A stretch of 64,000 bases of DNA, taken from contig NZ_JFHR01000001.1 in the NCBI RefSeq assembly GCF_000722875.1, forward strand, positions 62,001-126,000, written 5' to 3'. Below are positions 26,709 to 34,885 of the stretch, in pieces; position 1 is the first letter of the stretch, and every line of letters starts with the position of its first letter. The translations under genes were made by a program, and so were the position numbers. The notes below the pieces were generated by a model, which did no database searches, was not told the origin of the DNA, and saw only the letters and a list, made by a program, of their open reading frames with translations. The DNA is from Sphingobium chlorophenolicum (GTDB lineage Bacteria > Pseudomonadota > Alphaproteobacteria > Sphingomonadales > Sphingomonadaceae).

Positions 26709-27491
26709 TCACCTCGGCGGCATGCGCAGGCCGCCGTCCAGCCGCACATATTCGCCGTTCCAATAGTCATTCTCGATCATCGCCAGCGCCATGGCGGCGA
26801 ACTCTTCCGGCTTGCCGAAGCGCTTGGGGAAGGGGACCGTGGCGGACAGGGCATTGCGCACCTTGTCGCTGGCCCGCGCCATCAGCGGCGTGTCGAAAAT
26901 GCCGGGAAGGATCGCGTTGACGCGGATGCCTTCGCCCATCAGGTCGCGGGCCATGGGCAGCGTCAGGCTGACGATGCCGCCCTTCGACGCGCTATAGGCC
27001 GCCTGCCCGATCTGCCCGTCCACCGCCGCCGCGCTGGACGTATTGATGATGACGCCCCGCGCCCCGTCCTCCAGAGCGTCCAGCGTCAGCATCCCCGCCG
27101 CCGACTTGGCGCAGCAGCGGAAGGTGCCGATCAGGTTGATCTGGACGATCCGTTCGAACTGGTCGGTGGGAAAAGCCTTGATCGCGCCTGTCTCGCGGTC
27201 GCGGGAGGCGGTCTTGACGACATTGCCGGTGCCCGCGCAATTGACGATGATCCGTTCCTGCCCATGAGCGGCGCGCGCCTGCGCGAACCCCGCATCGACG
27301 GAGGCTTCGTCGGTCACGTCTACCTTGCAGAAGGCGCCGCCTATTTCGGCCGCGACCCTGTTTCCCGTCTCCTCGTTGAAGTCGAACAGGGCGACCTTCA
27401 CCCCCCTGACGCCGAGGGCGCGGGCGGTCGCTTCGCCCAGCCCGGATGCGCCGCCGGTCACGATGGCGGAAACGCTGTTGTCGAGTTTCAT
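26709..27491 (-). CDS. Short-chain dehydrogenase (3-hydroxyacyl-CoA dehydrogenase type II-like)
   Basis: A 260-residue SDR with cofactor motif 'TGGASGLGEATA', 'NCAGTGNV', the active-site Tyr-x3-Lys 'YSASKGG' and an upstream Ser in 'NTSSAAAVDG'. The sequence resembles HSD17B10-type hydroxyacyl-CoA dehydrogenases, which oxidise 3-hydroxyacyl-CoA or steroid alcohols with NAD+. I chose the ATG at 27491, which overlaps the stop of the CoA-transferase (ATGA), giving translational coupling. Confidence 0.88.
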   Translation of the reverse strand: MKLDNSVSAIVTGGASGLGEATARALGVRGVKVALFDFNEETGNRVAAEIGGAFCKVDVTDEASVDAGFAQARAAHGQERIIVNCAGTGNVVKTASRDRETGAIKAFPTDQFERIVQINLIGTFRCCAKSAAGMLTLDALEDGARGVIINTSSAAAVDGQIGQAAYSASKGGIVSLTLPMARDLMGEGIRVNAILPGIFDTPLMARASDKVRNALSATVPFPKRFGKPEEFAAMALAMIENDYWNGEYVRLDGGLRMPPR

Positions 27492-28741
27492 GCTTCTGTT
27501 CTCTCCTGGACAGGGCGCTGGGCGATCGCGCCTTGCGCGGCCAGCGCATCCAGCGCCGCATCGCCCAGGCCGAGCCACTGGCCCAAAATCTCGCGGCTAT
27601 GTTCGCCCACGCGGGGCGGACAATATCGATAGTCGGCGGGCGTGGCGGACAGCTTGCCCGGATAGGCGACGGTCGGAATTTCCACGCCATCCTCTTCCCG
27701 GCGGAATCGGTGGACGGTCTGCCGCGCCTCGACAAAGGGGTCTTCGAACACGTCCTTGATCGTGTTGACCGGCCCGGCGGGCACGCCTTTGGCCACGAAA
27801 CGCGCCATCAGTTCGTCGCGGGGGAAGGGCCGGACGATCTCCTGCACCTTCGCCTCGATCTCTTCGCGGTTGATCAGCCGCTGGGCGCTGGTGGCGAAGC
27901 GCGGATCGGTGCCCAGCTCCGAATGGCCCATTTCCGTGCAGAAGGCGCGGAACTGCCGGTCGTTGCCGATAGCGATGATCATCACGCCGTCCGCGACCTC
28001 GAACGTCTTGTAGGGCACGACGGTCGGATGGCGATTGCCCAGCCGCCCCGGCACCACATTGCCGACCAGCCAGTTCATCCCCTGATTGGCGAGCATCGCG
28101 ATCTGGGTATCGAGCAGCGACACGTCGATCTGCTGCCCCTCACCGGTGCGTTCCGCATGGCGCAACGCCACCATGATGGAGACGGTGGCGAACATGCCGG
28201 TCGACAGGTCCGCCATCGCCACGCCCGCGCGCAGCGGGCCGCCATCCTCTTCACCCGTGATGCTCATGAAGCCGCCCATGCCCTGCGCCACGAAGTCGTA
28301 TCCGCCACGGTCGGCATAGGGACCGGTCTGGCCGAAACCGGTGATCGAGCAATAGACGAGGCGCGGGTTCACGCCGCGCAGGCTCTCATAATCGAGGCCA
28401 TATTTCTTCAGGCCGCCGACCTTGAAATTCTCGACCAATATGTCGGCTTCGGCGGCGAGCTTGCGGATCAGTTCTGCGCCCTGCGGCGTCGCGAGGTTGA
28501 TCGCGACGGACCGCTTATTGCGGTTGCAGGACAGATAATAGGCGCTAGTGCCGATCTCCGGCTCGCCATCCGCGCCGGTCAGATAGGGCGGTCCCCAGGC
28601 GCGGGTGTCGTCGCCATGGCCGGGCAGTTCGATTTTGATCACGTCCGCGCCGAAATCGGCCAGAATCTGCGTCGACCAGGGACCGGCCAGAACCCGCGAA
28701 AGGTCCAGCACCTTCACCCCTTCTAGAGCGCGGGCGTTCAT
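27488..28741 (-). CDS. Family III (CaiB/BaiF) acyl-CoA transferase
   Basis: The 417-residue enzyme moves CoA between carboxylic acids. 'LEGVKVLDLSRVLAGPWSTQILADFGADVIKIE' is the standard N-terminal signature (given here in part), the catalytic Asp lies in 'YDFVAQGMGGFMS'-'AMADLSTGMFA', and 'LGNRHPTVVPYKTFEVADG' is typical of succinyl-CoA or mesaconyl-CoA type members. I chose ATG 28741 because the family N-terminus starts there. It is first gene of an operon with the SDR and lies behind a perfect 20-bp dyad. Confidence 0.9.
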   Translation of the reverse strand: MNARALEGVKVLDLSRVLAGPWSTQILADFGADVIKIELPGHGDDTRAWGPPYLTGADGEPEIGTSAYYLSCNRNKRSVAINLATPQGAELIRKLAAEADILVENFKVGGLKKYGLDYESLRGVNPRLVYCSITGFGQTGPYADRGGYDFVAQGMGGFMSITGEEDGGPLRAGVAMADLSTGMFATVSIMVALRHAERTGEGQQIDVSLLDTQIAMLANQGMNWLVGNVVPGRLGNRHPTVVPYKTFEVADGVMIIAIGNDRQFRAFCTEMGHSELGTDPRFATSAQRLINREEIEAKVQEIVRPFPRDELMARFVAKGVPAGPVNTIKDVFEDPFVEARQTVHRFRREEDGVEIPTVAYPGKLSATPADYRYCPPRVGEHSREILGQWLGLGDAALDALAAQGAIAQRPVQERTEA

Positions 28742-28836
28742 GCCTGCGCTCCCATCGTCATCTTTCCGAAAAACCGCATCCGTTCCCATCTTTCCGCTGC
28801 ATCGCTTGATTCAACAGATAGCGGGACCGGGCAGCT

Positions 28837-28856
28837 AGTGCAATGATTTTTGCACT
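28837..28856. promoter_or_regulatory. Perfect dyad, candidate operator of the catabolic cluster
   Basis: AGTGCAA-TGATTT-TTGCACT is a 20-bp palindrome with perfect 7-bp arms, about 100 bp upstream of the CoA-transferase start and after the cytochrome c gene. No T-run follows on either strand, so it is more likely a regulator site than a terminator. Related TTGCAC half-sites occur at 37329 and 42059 and an imperfect dyad at 42146. Confidence 0.5.
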
Positions 28857-28873
28857 GTGGGATAGTTTTCAGA

Positions 28874-29248
28874 TCATTTCTTGGTCGCGCTGGCCAGATA
28901 GGCGATCAGATTGGCGCGATCCGCCGGATTGGGCAGACCCGCGAAGATCATCTTGCTGCCCGGCACCTTGGCGGTCGGCTTGGCCAGGAAGGCGTCCAAC
29001 GTCTTGGCGTCCCAGCGGATTTTGGCGTTCTTCATCGCTGGGGAATAGGCGAAACCCGCCATCGTGCCCGATGTGCGGCCCATCACCCCGGCCAGCGATG
29101 GCCCAAGCCGGTTCGCGCCCGGATCGACGGAATGGCAGGCCATGCAACGGGCGAAGACCGCCTTGCCCTTGGCGGCGTCGCCCGCCTGGGCCAGCGCGGG
29201 GCTCGCGATCAGCATGGCGACGGCAAGCGCGGCGAATTTCGAAACCAT
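28874..29248 (-). CDS. Class I c-type cytochrome, periplasmic
   Basis: A 124-residue small monohaem cytochrome c with a signal peptide ('LAVAMLIASPALAQ'), haem motif C35-M-A-C38-H39 and likely axial Met99 in 'PGSKMIF'. It fits the cytochrome c-550/c2 group, carrying electrons in the periplasm. Its place among acyl-CoA genes is unusual; it could accept electrons from a periplasmic dehydrogenase of the same pathway. It follows the thiolase gene on the same strand by 84 bp. Confidence 0.9.
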   Translation of the reverse strand: MVSKFAALAVAMLIASPALAQAGDAAKGKAVFARCMACHSVDPGANRLGPSLAGVMGRTSGTMAGFAYSPAMKNAKIRWDAKTLDAFLAKPTAKVPGSKMIFAGLPNPADRANLIAYLASATKK

Positions 29249-29332
29249 CTATTATCCTCTTCCCTTCGCGACCGGACGGATTCCATGCCGGCGCGCATGA
29301 CTAAACCGGAATGGGCCTGAACAATCCCTTTA

Positions 29333-30529
29333 TCAGGCCCGCTCGAACACCGCCGCCAGCCCCTGGCCGCCGCCGATGCACATCGTTTCCAGCCCATAGC
29401 GCCCGTCGCGCCGCCGCAATTCGCGCAGCAGATTGGCAAGGATGCGTCCGCCGGTGGCTCCAATCGGATGCCCCAGCGAAATGCCCGACCCATTGACGTT
29501 CAGCTTGTCCCGGTCGTCCCAGTTCCAGCCCTTGAGGCAGGCCAGAACCTGCGGCGCGAAGGCCTCGTTGAGTTCGACCAGATCGATGTCCCCCCAGCCA
29601 AGCCCGCTCCGCGCAAACAGCCGCTCCACCGCCGGAACCGGCCCGATCCCCATGCGCGACGGGTCGCAGCCCGCCGCCGCCCAGCTATGCAGGAAACCCA
29701 TGGGTTCAAGGCCGAGTTCGCTCAACCTGTCCTCCGCCACCACCAGGCAGGCGGCAGCCGCATCATTCTGCTGGCTGGCATTGCCCGCGGTGACGACGCC
29801 GTCCTTCTCGATGGGCTTGAGCAGCGCCAGCGATTCCGGCGTGGCGTCGGCGCGTATGCCCTCGTCCCTCGCGAACATGATGGGTTCGCCCTTGCGCTGC
29901 GGCACGGCGACAGGAACCAGTTCGTCATCGAACTTGCCCGCTTCCCAGGCGGCTGCGGCGCGCTGGTGGCTCATCGCGGCATATTCGTCGCAGGCTTCGC
30001 GGGAGATGTCGTAATCCCTGGCGAGGTTGTTCGCCGTCTCGATCATGCCGCTGATGACGCCATAGCGTTCGATGGGCTGAGACATCACCCGGCCCCGCGT
30101 CAGGCGGTCGTGGAACTGGGTCGAACCAGACCTCGCGCCCCAGCGATGGTCGAGCGAATAATATTCGACGTTCGACATGCTCTCCACGCCGCCCGCGATC
30201 ACCATGTCTGCCGCGCCGGTCTGGATGCGCATGGCTGCGTCGATCACCGCTTGCAGGCCGGAGCCGCAGCGGCGATCCAGTTGCACGCCGGGGATGGATT
30301 CCGGCAGGCCCGCCGCCAGCGCCGACCAGCGGCCGATGCAGGGCGCCTCGCCATTGCCATAGCCCTGGCTGAACACCACGTCGTCGATCCGTTCGGGGTC
30401 GATTTTCGTGCGCTCCACCAGCGCCTTGATGATGACGGCGCCCAGATCGCCCGCCGTCATGGACTTGAGCGACCCGCCATATTTGCCGACGGCGGTGCGG
30501 ATGGGGGTGACGATAGCGGCTCTGCGCAT
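29333..30529 (-). CDS. Thiolase (acetyl-CoA C-acyltransferase)
   Basis: The 398-residue enzyme cleaves 3-ketoacyl-CoA with CoA, the last step of beta-oxidation. Nucleophile Cys88 lies in 'LDRRCGSGLQ', the catalytic His in 'GHPIGATGGR' and the second Cys in 'CIGGGQG'; 'NEAFAPQVLA' is the family motif. AAGGAC precedes the ATG. Confidence 0.93.
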   Translation of the reverse strand: MRRAAIVTPIRTAVGKYGGSLKSMTAGDLGAVIIKALVERTKIDPERIDDVVFSQGYGNGEAPCIGRWSALAAGLPESIPGVQLDRRCGSGLQAVIDAAMRIQTGAADMVIAGGVESMSNVEYYSLDHRWGARSGSTQFHDRLTRGRVMSQPIERYGVISGMIETANNLARDYDISREACDEYAAMSHQRAAAAWEAGKFDDELVPVAVPQRKGEPIMFARDEGIRADATPESLALLKPIEKDGVVTAGNASQQNDAAAACLVVAEDRLSELGLEPMGFLHSWAAAGCDPSRMGIGPVPAVERLFARSGLGWGDIDLVELNEAFAPQVLACLKGWNWDDRDKLNVNGSGISLGHPIGATGGRILANLLRELRRRDGRYGLETMCIGGGQGLAAVFERA

Positions 30530-30557
30530 GGTTATGTCCTTCCAATTTGCATGCCCC

Positions 30558-30622
30558 CGTTCGCTTCGAGCGCAGTCGAGAAGCGGGGTGTGCAGGTTTC
30601 TCGACTTCGCTCGAAACGAACG
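30558..30622. repeat. REP-like inverted repeat
   Basis: CGTTCGCTTCGAGCGCAGTC with GAGAA is answered by TTCTCGACTTCGCTCGAAACGAACG, a near-perfect hairpin with a loop of about 15 nt, between the acyl-CoA dehydrogenase and thiolase genes. Confidence 0.8.
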
Positions 30623-30638
30623 GAGGTGGTTCCCATTA

Positions 30639-31793
30639 TCAGCGGGCAGCTTCGGCCTGTCGGATCATCTGCTTGGCGATGATGGTCTGCTGGATCTGGC
30701 TGGTGCCTTCATAGATGCGGAGCAGCCGGACATCGCGATAGAAGCGCTCGACCTTATATTCGGCCATATAGCCCGCACCGCCATGGATCTGCACGGCGCG
30801 GTCCGCGATGCGTCCCACCGCTTCGGAAGCGTAATATTTGAGCGCCGCGCATTCCAGGCTGACCGGTTCGCCCGCATCGAACTTCGCCGCGACCGACTGC
30901 ATCAGCGCCTCGGCGGTCAGCATGTCGACCTTCATATCGGCCAACATGCCCTGGATAAGCTGGAAGTCGGCGATGCGCTGGCCGAACTGCTTGCGCTCCA
31001 GCGCATATTGCAATGACATGTCGATCAACCGCTGACACATGCCCAGCGAGACGGCGGCGATATGGATACGCCCGCGATCCAGCACCTTCATCGCCGTCTT
31101 GAAGCCGCGCCCCGGCACGCCGCCGATGATGTTCTTCGCAGGGACCACCACATCTTCCAGAATGACGTCCGTGGTGACCGATCCCTTCTGCCCCATTTTC
31201 TTGTCCGGTTTGCCCAGGCTGATTCCCGGCGTGTTTGCGGGCAGGATGAAGGCGGATATGCCCGCTGCGCCCTTCACATCCGGTTCGGTGCGCGCCATCA
31301 GCGTGAAGACGCTGGCGCGGGGCGCGTTGGTGATATAGCGCTTGGTGCCGGTGATGCGATAATTGTCGCCATCCTTGATCGCGACGGTGCGCAGCGAAGC
31401 CGCGTCCGATCCCGCTTCCGGTTCGGTCAGGCCGAAGCTGGCGATGGCTTCACCAGTCGCGAATTTGGGCAGCCATTCGCGCTTCTGCTCCTCCGTGCCA
31501 TCCATGACGATGCCTTGGCTGCCGATGCCGACGGTAGTGCCGATGATGGAGCGAAAGGCGATGGAGGCACGGGTGATTTCGCGGATGATCGCGGCTTCTT
31601 CCGCCATGGTGCAGCCCAGCCCGCCATATTCCTCCGGCACGGAAAGGCCGAACAGGCCCATGTCGCGCATCTGCTGGACGATGGTTTCGGGCATCGCGTC
31701 AGCCTCCTCGACTTCATCCTCGGCAGGGATCAGCTTTTCCGCGACGAAGCGCTGGACGGTGGTGCGGAACAGGTCGAACGTCTCGGCGTCCAT
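30639..31793 (-). CDS. Acyl-CoA dehydrogenase (short/medium-chain type)
   Basis: A 384-residue flavoprotein of normal length with 'LTEPEAGSDAASL', 'GTKRYITNAPRASVF', 'ALERKQFGQRI', 'QIHGGAGYMAEYKVER' and catalytic Glu362 in 'YEGTSQIQ'. It introduces a 2,3 double bond in acyl-CoA and passes electrons to ETF. I chose the ATG at 31793 (AAAAGGAG upstream); the upstream open frame is overlap with the hydratase region. Confidence 0.93.
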   Translation of the reverse strand: MDAETFDLFRTTVQRFVAEKLIPAEDEVEEADAMPETIVQQMRDMGLFGLSVPEEYGGLGCTMAEEAAIIREITRASIAFRSIIGTTVGIGSQGIVMDGTEEQKREWLPKFATGEAIASFGLTEPEAGSDAASLRTVAIKDGDNYRITGTKRYITNAPRASVFTLMARTEPDVKGAAGISAFILPANTPGISLGKPDKKMGQKGSVTTDVILEDVVVPAKNIIGGVPGRGFKTAMKVLDRGRIHIAAVSLGMCQRLIDMSLQYALERKQFGQRIADFQLIQGMLADMKVDMLTAEALMQSVAAKFDAGEPVSLECAALKYYASEAVGRIADRAVQIHGGAGYMAEYKVERFYRDVRLLRIYEGTSQIQQTIIAKQMIRQAEAAR

Positions 31794-31815
31794 CTCGAAA
31801 ACTCCTTTTTCAAAA

Positions 31816-32640
31816 TCAGTAGGCGACGTCCGCCACCATGGCGTCCAGACCGTCGCAGCGAATGGCGCGGAAGCGGCAACCCTCATTCTCGCGCAGCAGC
31901 ACGCTCTGGCCCTGAAAGACCGGCGCGACGGCGCGGAAGGCAAAGCGGCTGGGCATGCGTCCGCCGCTGCGGGCATGGCCGAACAGCTTGGCGGCGGTGA
32001 AGGGGCCGTGGATCACCAGCCCCGGATAGCCTTCCTCCGCGCAAGCATAGGGCAGGTCGTAATGGATGCGGTGGCTGTTGAAGGTCACGGCGGAAAAGCG
32101 GAACAGGTCGACCGTGGACGGCGTCCAGATCGCGTCCTCCGCCTCGGCCGGAAAGGCGGCGGGTGTGATCGCAGGCGTGGCTGCACCGGCATCGCGATAG
32201 ACGATGGTCTGCGTCTCCCGCACCCGTTCGCTGCCCCCCTGGACGATGCGATGATCGACGGTCAGCAGTATCAGCTCGCCGCTACGGCCCGATTTGTGCG
32301 CGACATCCTGCACGGTGGAGATGCGGGTCGCTTCCCGGTCGAGCGACAAGGGTTCGCCGAACGCCATGTCCGACGCCGCGAACATGCGGCGGGGCAGTGT
32401 GACCGGAGGCAGGAATCCGCCGCGCCTGGGGTGGCCGTCCGGGCCGATCTGGTCCGCTGCGGCGACGGGCAGGAAGAAGGCCCAATGGGCAAGCGAGGGC
32501 TGGATTTCCTCTACATTCAGCGGTTCACCGATGGCGGCGGCGAAGCGGGTGAGCGCCTCCCGGTCGAGCAATTCCGTGCGGCTTTCGGTCCTGCCGATCC
32601 AGGTGCGCCAATGGGCGATGTCGGCTTCGGCCACGGTCAT
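31816..32640 (-). CDS. MaoC/HTD2-type hydratase, mesaconyl-C4-CoA hydratase-like
   Basis: The 274-residue protein has two hot-dog halves. The N-terminal half ends near residue 140; the C-terminal half has the hydratase motif 'FSAVTFNSHRIHYDLPYA' followed by 'GLVIHGPFTAAKL', as in HTD2-like dehydratases and in mesaconyl-C4-CoA (itaconyl-CoA-type) hydratases. It adds water across an enoyl thioester. Its ATG overlaps the stop of a family III CoA-transferase (ATGA), and coupling of these two enzyme types suggests C4/C5 dicarboxylyl-CoA chemistry, although a bulkier substrate is equally possible. Confidence 0.8.
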   Translation of the reverse strand: MTVAEADIAHWRTWIGRTESRTELLDREALTRFAAAIGEPLNVEEIQPSLAHWAFFLPVAAADQIGPDGHPRRGGFLPPVTLPRRMFAASDMAFGEPLSLDREATRISTVQDVAHKSGRSGELILLTVDHRIVQGGSERVRETQTIVYRDAGAATPAITPAAFPAEAEDAIWTPSTVDLFRFSAVTFNSHRIHYDLPYACAEEGYPGLVIHGPFTAAKLFGHARSGGRMPSRFAFRAVAPVFQGQSVLLRENEGCRFRAIRCDGLDAMVADVAY

Positions 32641-33845
32641 GCCACCAGTCCCTCATCATGCAACCGCCCGATGGCGCCGCTGTCGAGGCCCAGCACGGCA
32701 GCGAGCACCTCGTCCGTATGCTGCCCCAGTTTTGGCGCGCTGGCGACCGGACCGCGCGCTTCATTGGCCAACGTGCCCGCAGGACCGGATGTCGGATAGC
32801 TAAGGCCGCTCGGATGGGTCAGCGTCTCGAACAGCGGATTGGCGGTGAACAGGCGCGGGTCGGTCGTCACCGCCTGATGCAGCGTCCGATATTCGCCCCA
32901 GGTAACACCGCCAGCGTCGAAAGCAGGCTTCAACGCTTCGGCGGAACGGCTCGCGAAAGCGGCCTCGAACAGCGGGAAGAGGCGTGCGCGATGGGTGAAA
33001 CGGACGCCCTCATCCCTTGCAAAGCTGACGCCCAGGTCCGCTTCGACGGCCCCGACCGCATCGCCAAGGTCCAGCGTCTTGAGCAGGCCGGACCACTGGC
33101 GCGGCGTGATGGCGACGACGATCAGCCGCCTGCCGTCCGCCGTCACGAAATCCCGCCCGAAGGCCCCGAACAGATCATTGCCCATGCGGGGCCGGTCGCC
33201 AGCCGACAGCACTTCCGCCACCGATCCCAGATGCGACAGGCTGGATGCCGCCAGATCGGACAGGGGCACGCGAATTTCCGCGCCCTCGCCGCTGATCCTG
33301 CGGCGAAGCAGCGCCGACGTCATGGCGAAGGCGGCATAGGCCCCGCCCAGCAAATCCCAGGCGGGCAGCACATGATTGACCGGCCGTTCGTCATCGGCGG
33401 GACCGGTCATCTGCGGCACGCCAACCGCCGCGTTGATCGTATAGTCGACCGCAGGCGATCCGTCCGCCCAGCCCATCACGCGGACGCTGATGATGTCGGC
33501 GCGCTTCGCCGCCAGCGCTTCGTGGCTCAGGAAGCCCTTCACCGGATAGTTGGTCAGGAACAGCCCGGCATTGTCTCCGGGCGCAGTCGCCAGCGCCACG
33601 GCCAGTTCGCGGCCTTCGGGTCGGCCCAGGTCGATGGCGATGGACTTCTTGCCCTTGTTCAGTCCCTCCCAATAGAGGCTGTCGCCGCCGGGCGCGACCG
33701 GCCAGCGGCGATAATCCGGCCCGCCGCCGATGGCGTCGAAGCGGATTACTTCCGCGCCCATCTGCGCCAGATGCAGGCCGCAGGAAGGCCCGGCGATGAA
33801 GGCCGCGCCCTCCACGACGCGCAGGCCCTTCAATAGTTCGTACAT
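32637..33845 (-). CDS. Family III (CaiB/BaiF) acyl-CoA transferase, second copy
   Basis: A 402-residue relative of the transferase at 27488, with 'LKGLRVVEGAAFIAGPSCGL', 'GADVIRFD'-type strand ('GAEVIRFDAIGGGPDYRRW') and 'ADGRRLIVVAITPRQWSGLL'. The segments around the usual catalytic Asp read 'PAWDLLGGAYAAF', keeping an Asp. The rather different sequence from the first copy implies a different acid substrate. I chose ATG 33845. It is followed by the hydratase with ATGA overlap and preceded by the MDR gene 4 nt away. Confidence 0.87.
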   Translation of the reverse strand: MYELLKGLRVVEGAAFIAGPSCGLHLAQMGAEVIRFDAIGGGPDYRRWPVAPGGDSLYWEGLNKGKKSIAIDLGRPEGRELAVALATAPGDNAGLFLTNYPVKGFLSHEALAAKRADIISVRVMGWADGSPAVDYTINAAVGVPQMTGPADDERPVNHVLPAWDLLGGAYAAFAMTSALLRRRISGEGAEIRVPLSDLAASSLSHLGSVAEVLSAGDRPRMGNDLFGAFGRDFVTADGRRLIVVAITPRQWSGLLKTLDLGDAVGAVEADLGVSFARDEGVRFTHRARLFPLFEAAFASRSAEALKPAFDAGGVTWGEYRTLHQAVTTDPRLFTANPLFETLTHPSGLSYPTSGPAGTLANEARGPVASAPKLGQHTDEVLAAVLGLDSGAIGRLHDEGLVA

Positions 33846-33849
33846 CGCT

Positions 33850-34875
33850 CTACCCCAATTCCGTCCCAAGCCTCACCAGCGTCCGGCCGATATTCGCGCC
33901 GGTGAACAGGCCCGAAAAGGCATCCAGCGCCTGGCCGATCCCTTCATAGACCGTCTCCGCCGAGGCCATTTGCCCGGCGGCGTTCCAGCCGGTCATCCGT
34001 TCCACCATTTCGCCCTCAAGGTCCATATGGTCCAGCGCGATGAAGCCCCCCATGCGGATGCGCTTGGTCATGATCATGGTCAGGTTGCGCGGCACGACCG
34101 GCGCGTCGGTGACATTATATTGCGAGATCATCCCGCACACCGCGAAGCGCGCAAAATCATTCGCCAGCGACAGCGCCGCCTGCAGATGATCGCCGCCGAC
34201 ATTCTCGAAATAGACGTCGATGCCGCTCGCGCCCATGGCCTTGACCTCGCGGGCGAGCGCCTTCGTCAGATTGGGTTCGGCCTTGTAATCGATGGCGGCA
34301 TCGACCTTCAGCACGTTGCGCAGGAAAGCGGTCTTTTCCGGGCCGCCGGCCGATCCGATCACCGTGCAGCCGATATTGCGGGCAATCTGGCACGCGATGG
34401 AGCCAACCGCTCCGGATGCGGCGGAAACGAACACGACATCGCCCGCCTTCAACCGCGCAATCCGCATCAGCCCGGCATAGGCGGTCAGCCCTGGCATCCC
34501 GGCGAAGCAGAGCCAGGCTTGGGCGGGCAGAGCGCTCCTGTCCCGTTGCCTGAGCGCGCTGGCCGGAGCGTTGAAAAGCTCCCGCCAGCTAAGCCGCGAA
34601 AAGACGAGATCGCCCGGCGCAAAAGCCGGATCGTTGGAGGCGATCACCTCGCCAATGGCCGGACCCTCCATCGGCGCGTCCAGCGCGAAAGGCGGGACAT
34701 AGCTTTTGGCGTCGCTCATCCGCCCGCGCATGGCTGGGTCGACCGCCATCCAGAGGTTGCGGACCTGCACCTCTCCCGGACCGGGCGGCGGCACGTCGAC
34801 AGCGACGGTCGCGAAATCTTCCGCTACCGGCGTGCCGACAGGGCGGCGCTTCAGGTGAATTTCACGCGATTGCAT
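33850..34875 (-). CDS. Zinc-independent NADP-dependent alkenal/enone reductase (MDR, PTGR/CurA type)
   Basis: The 341-residue medium-chain reductase has 'LWMAVDPAMRGRMSD', 'GMPGLTAYAGLMRIARLKAGDVVFVSA' (in part), the nucleotide motif 'ASGAVGSIACQIAR' and 'VYFENVGGDHLQAAL', all of the leukotriene-B4 dehydrogenase / prostaglandin reductase branch. It probably reduces an alpha,beta-unsaturated ketone or aldehyde. ATG 34875 keeps the family N-terminus. It sits 10 nt after the dehydrogenase gene at 34886. Confidence 0.9.
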   Translation of the reverse strand: MQSREIHLKRRPVGTPVAEDFATVAVDVPPPGPGEVQVRNLWMAVDPAMRGRMSDAKSYVPPFALDAPMEGPAIGEVIASNDPAFAPGDLVFSRLSWRELFNAPASALRQRDRSALPAQAWLCFAGMPGLTAYAGLMRIARLKAGDVVFVSAASGAVGSIACQIARNIGCTVIGSAGGPEKTAFLRNVLKVDAAIDYKAEPNLTKALAREVKAMGASGIDVYFENVGGDHLQAALSLANDFARFAVCGMISQYNVTDAPVVPRNLTMIMTKRIRMGGFIALDHMDLEGEMVERMTGWNAAGQMASAETVYEGIGQALDAFSGLFTGANIGRTLVRLGTELG

Positions 34876-34885
34876 GCCGCTTGCC

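Noticed and set aside
28837-28856. Terminator of the cytochrome c gene
   Set aside because: The stem has no T-run on the minus strand and lies upstream of the next operon at operator distance.
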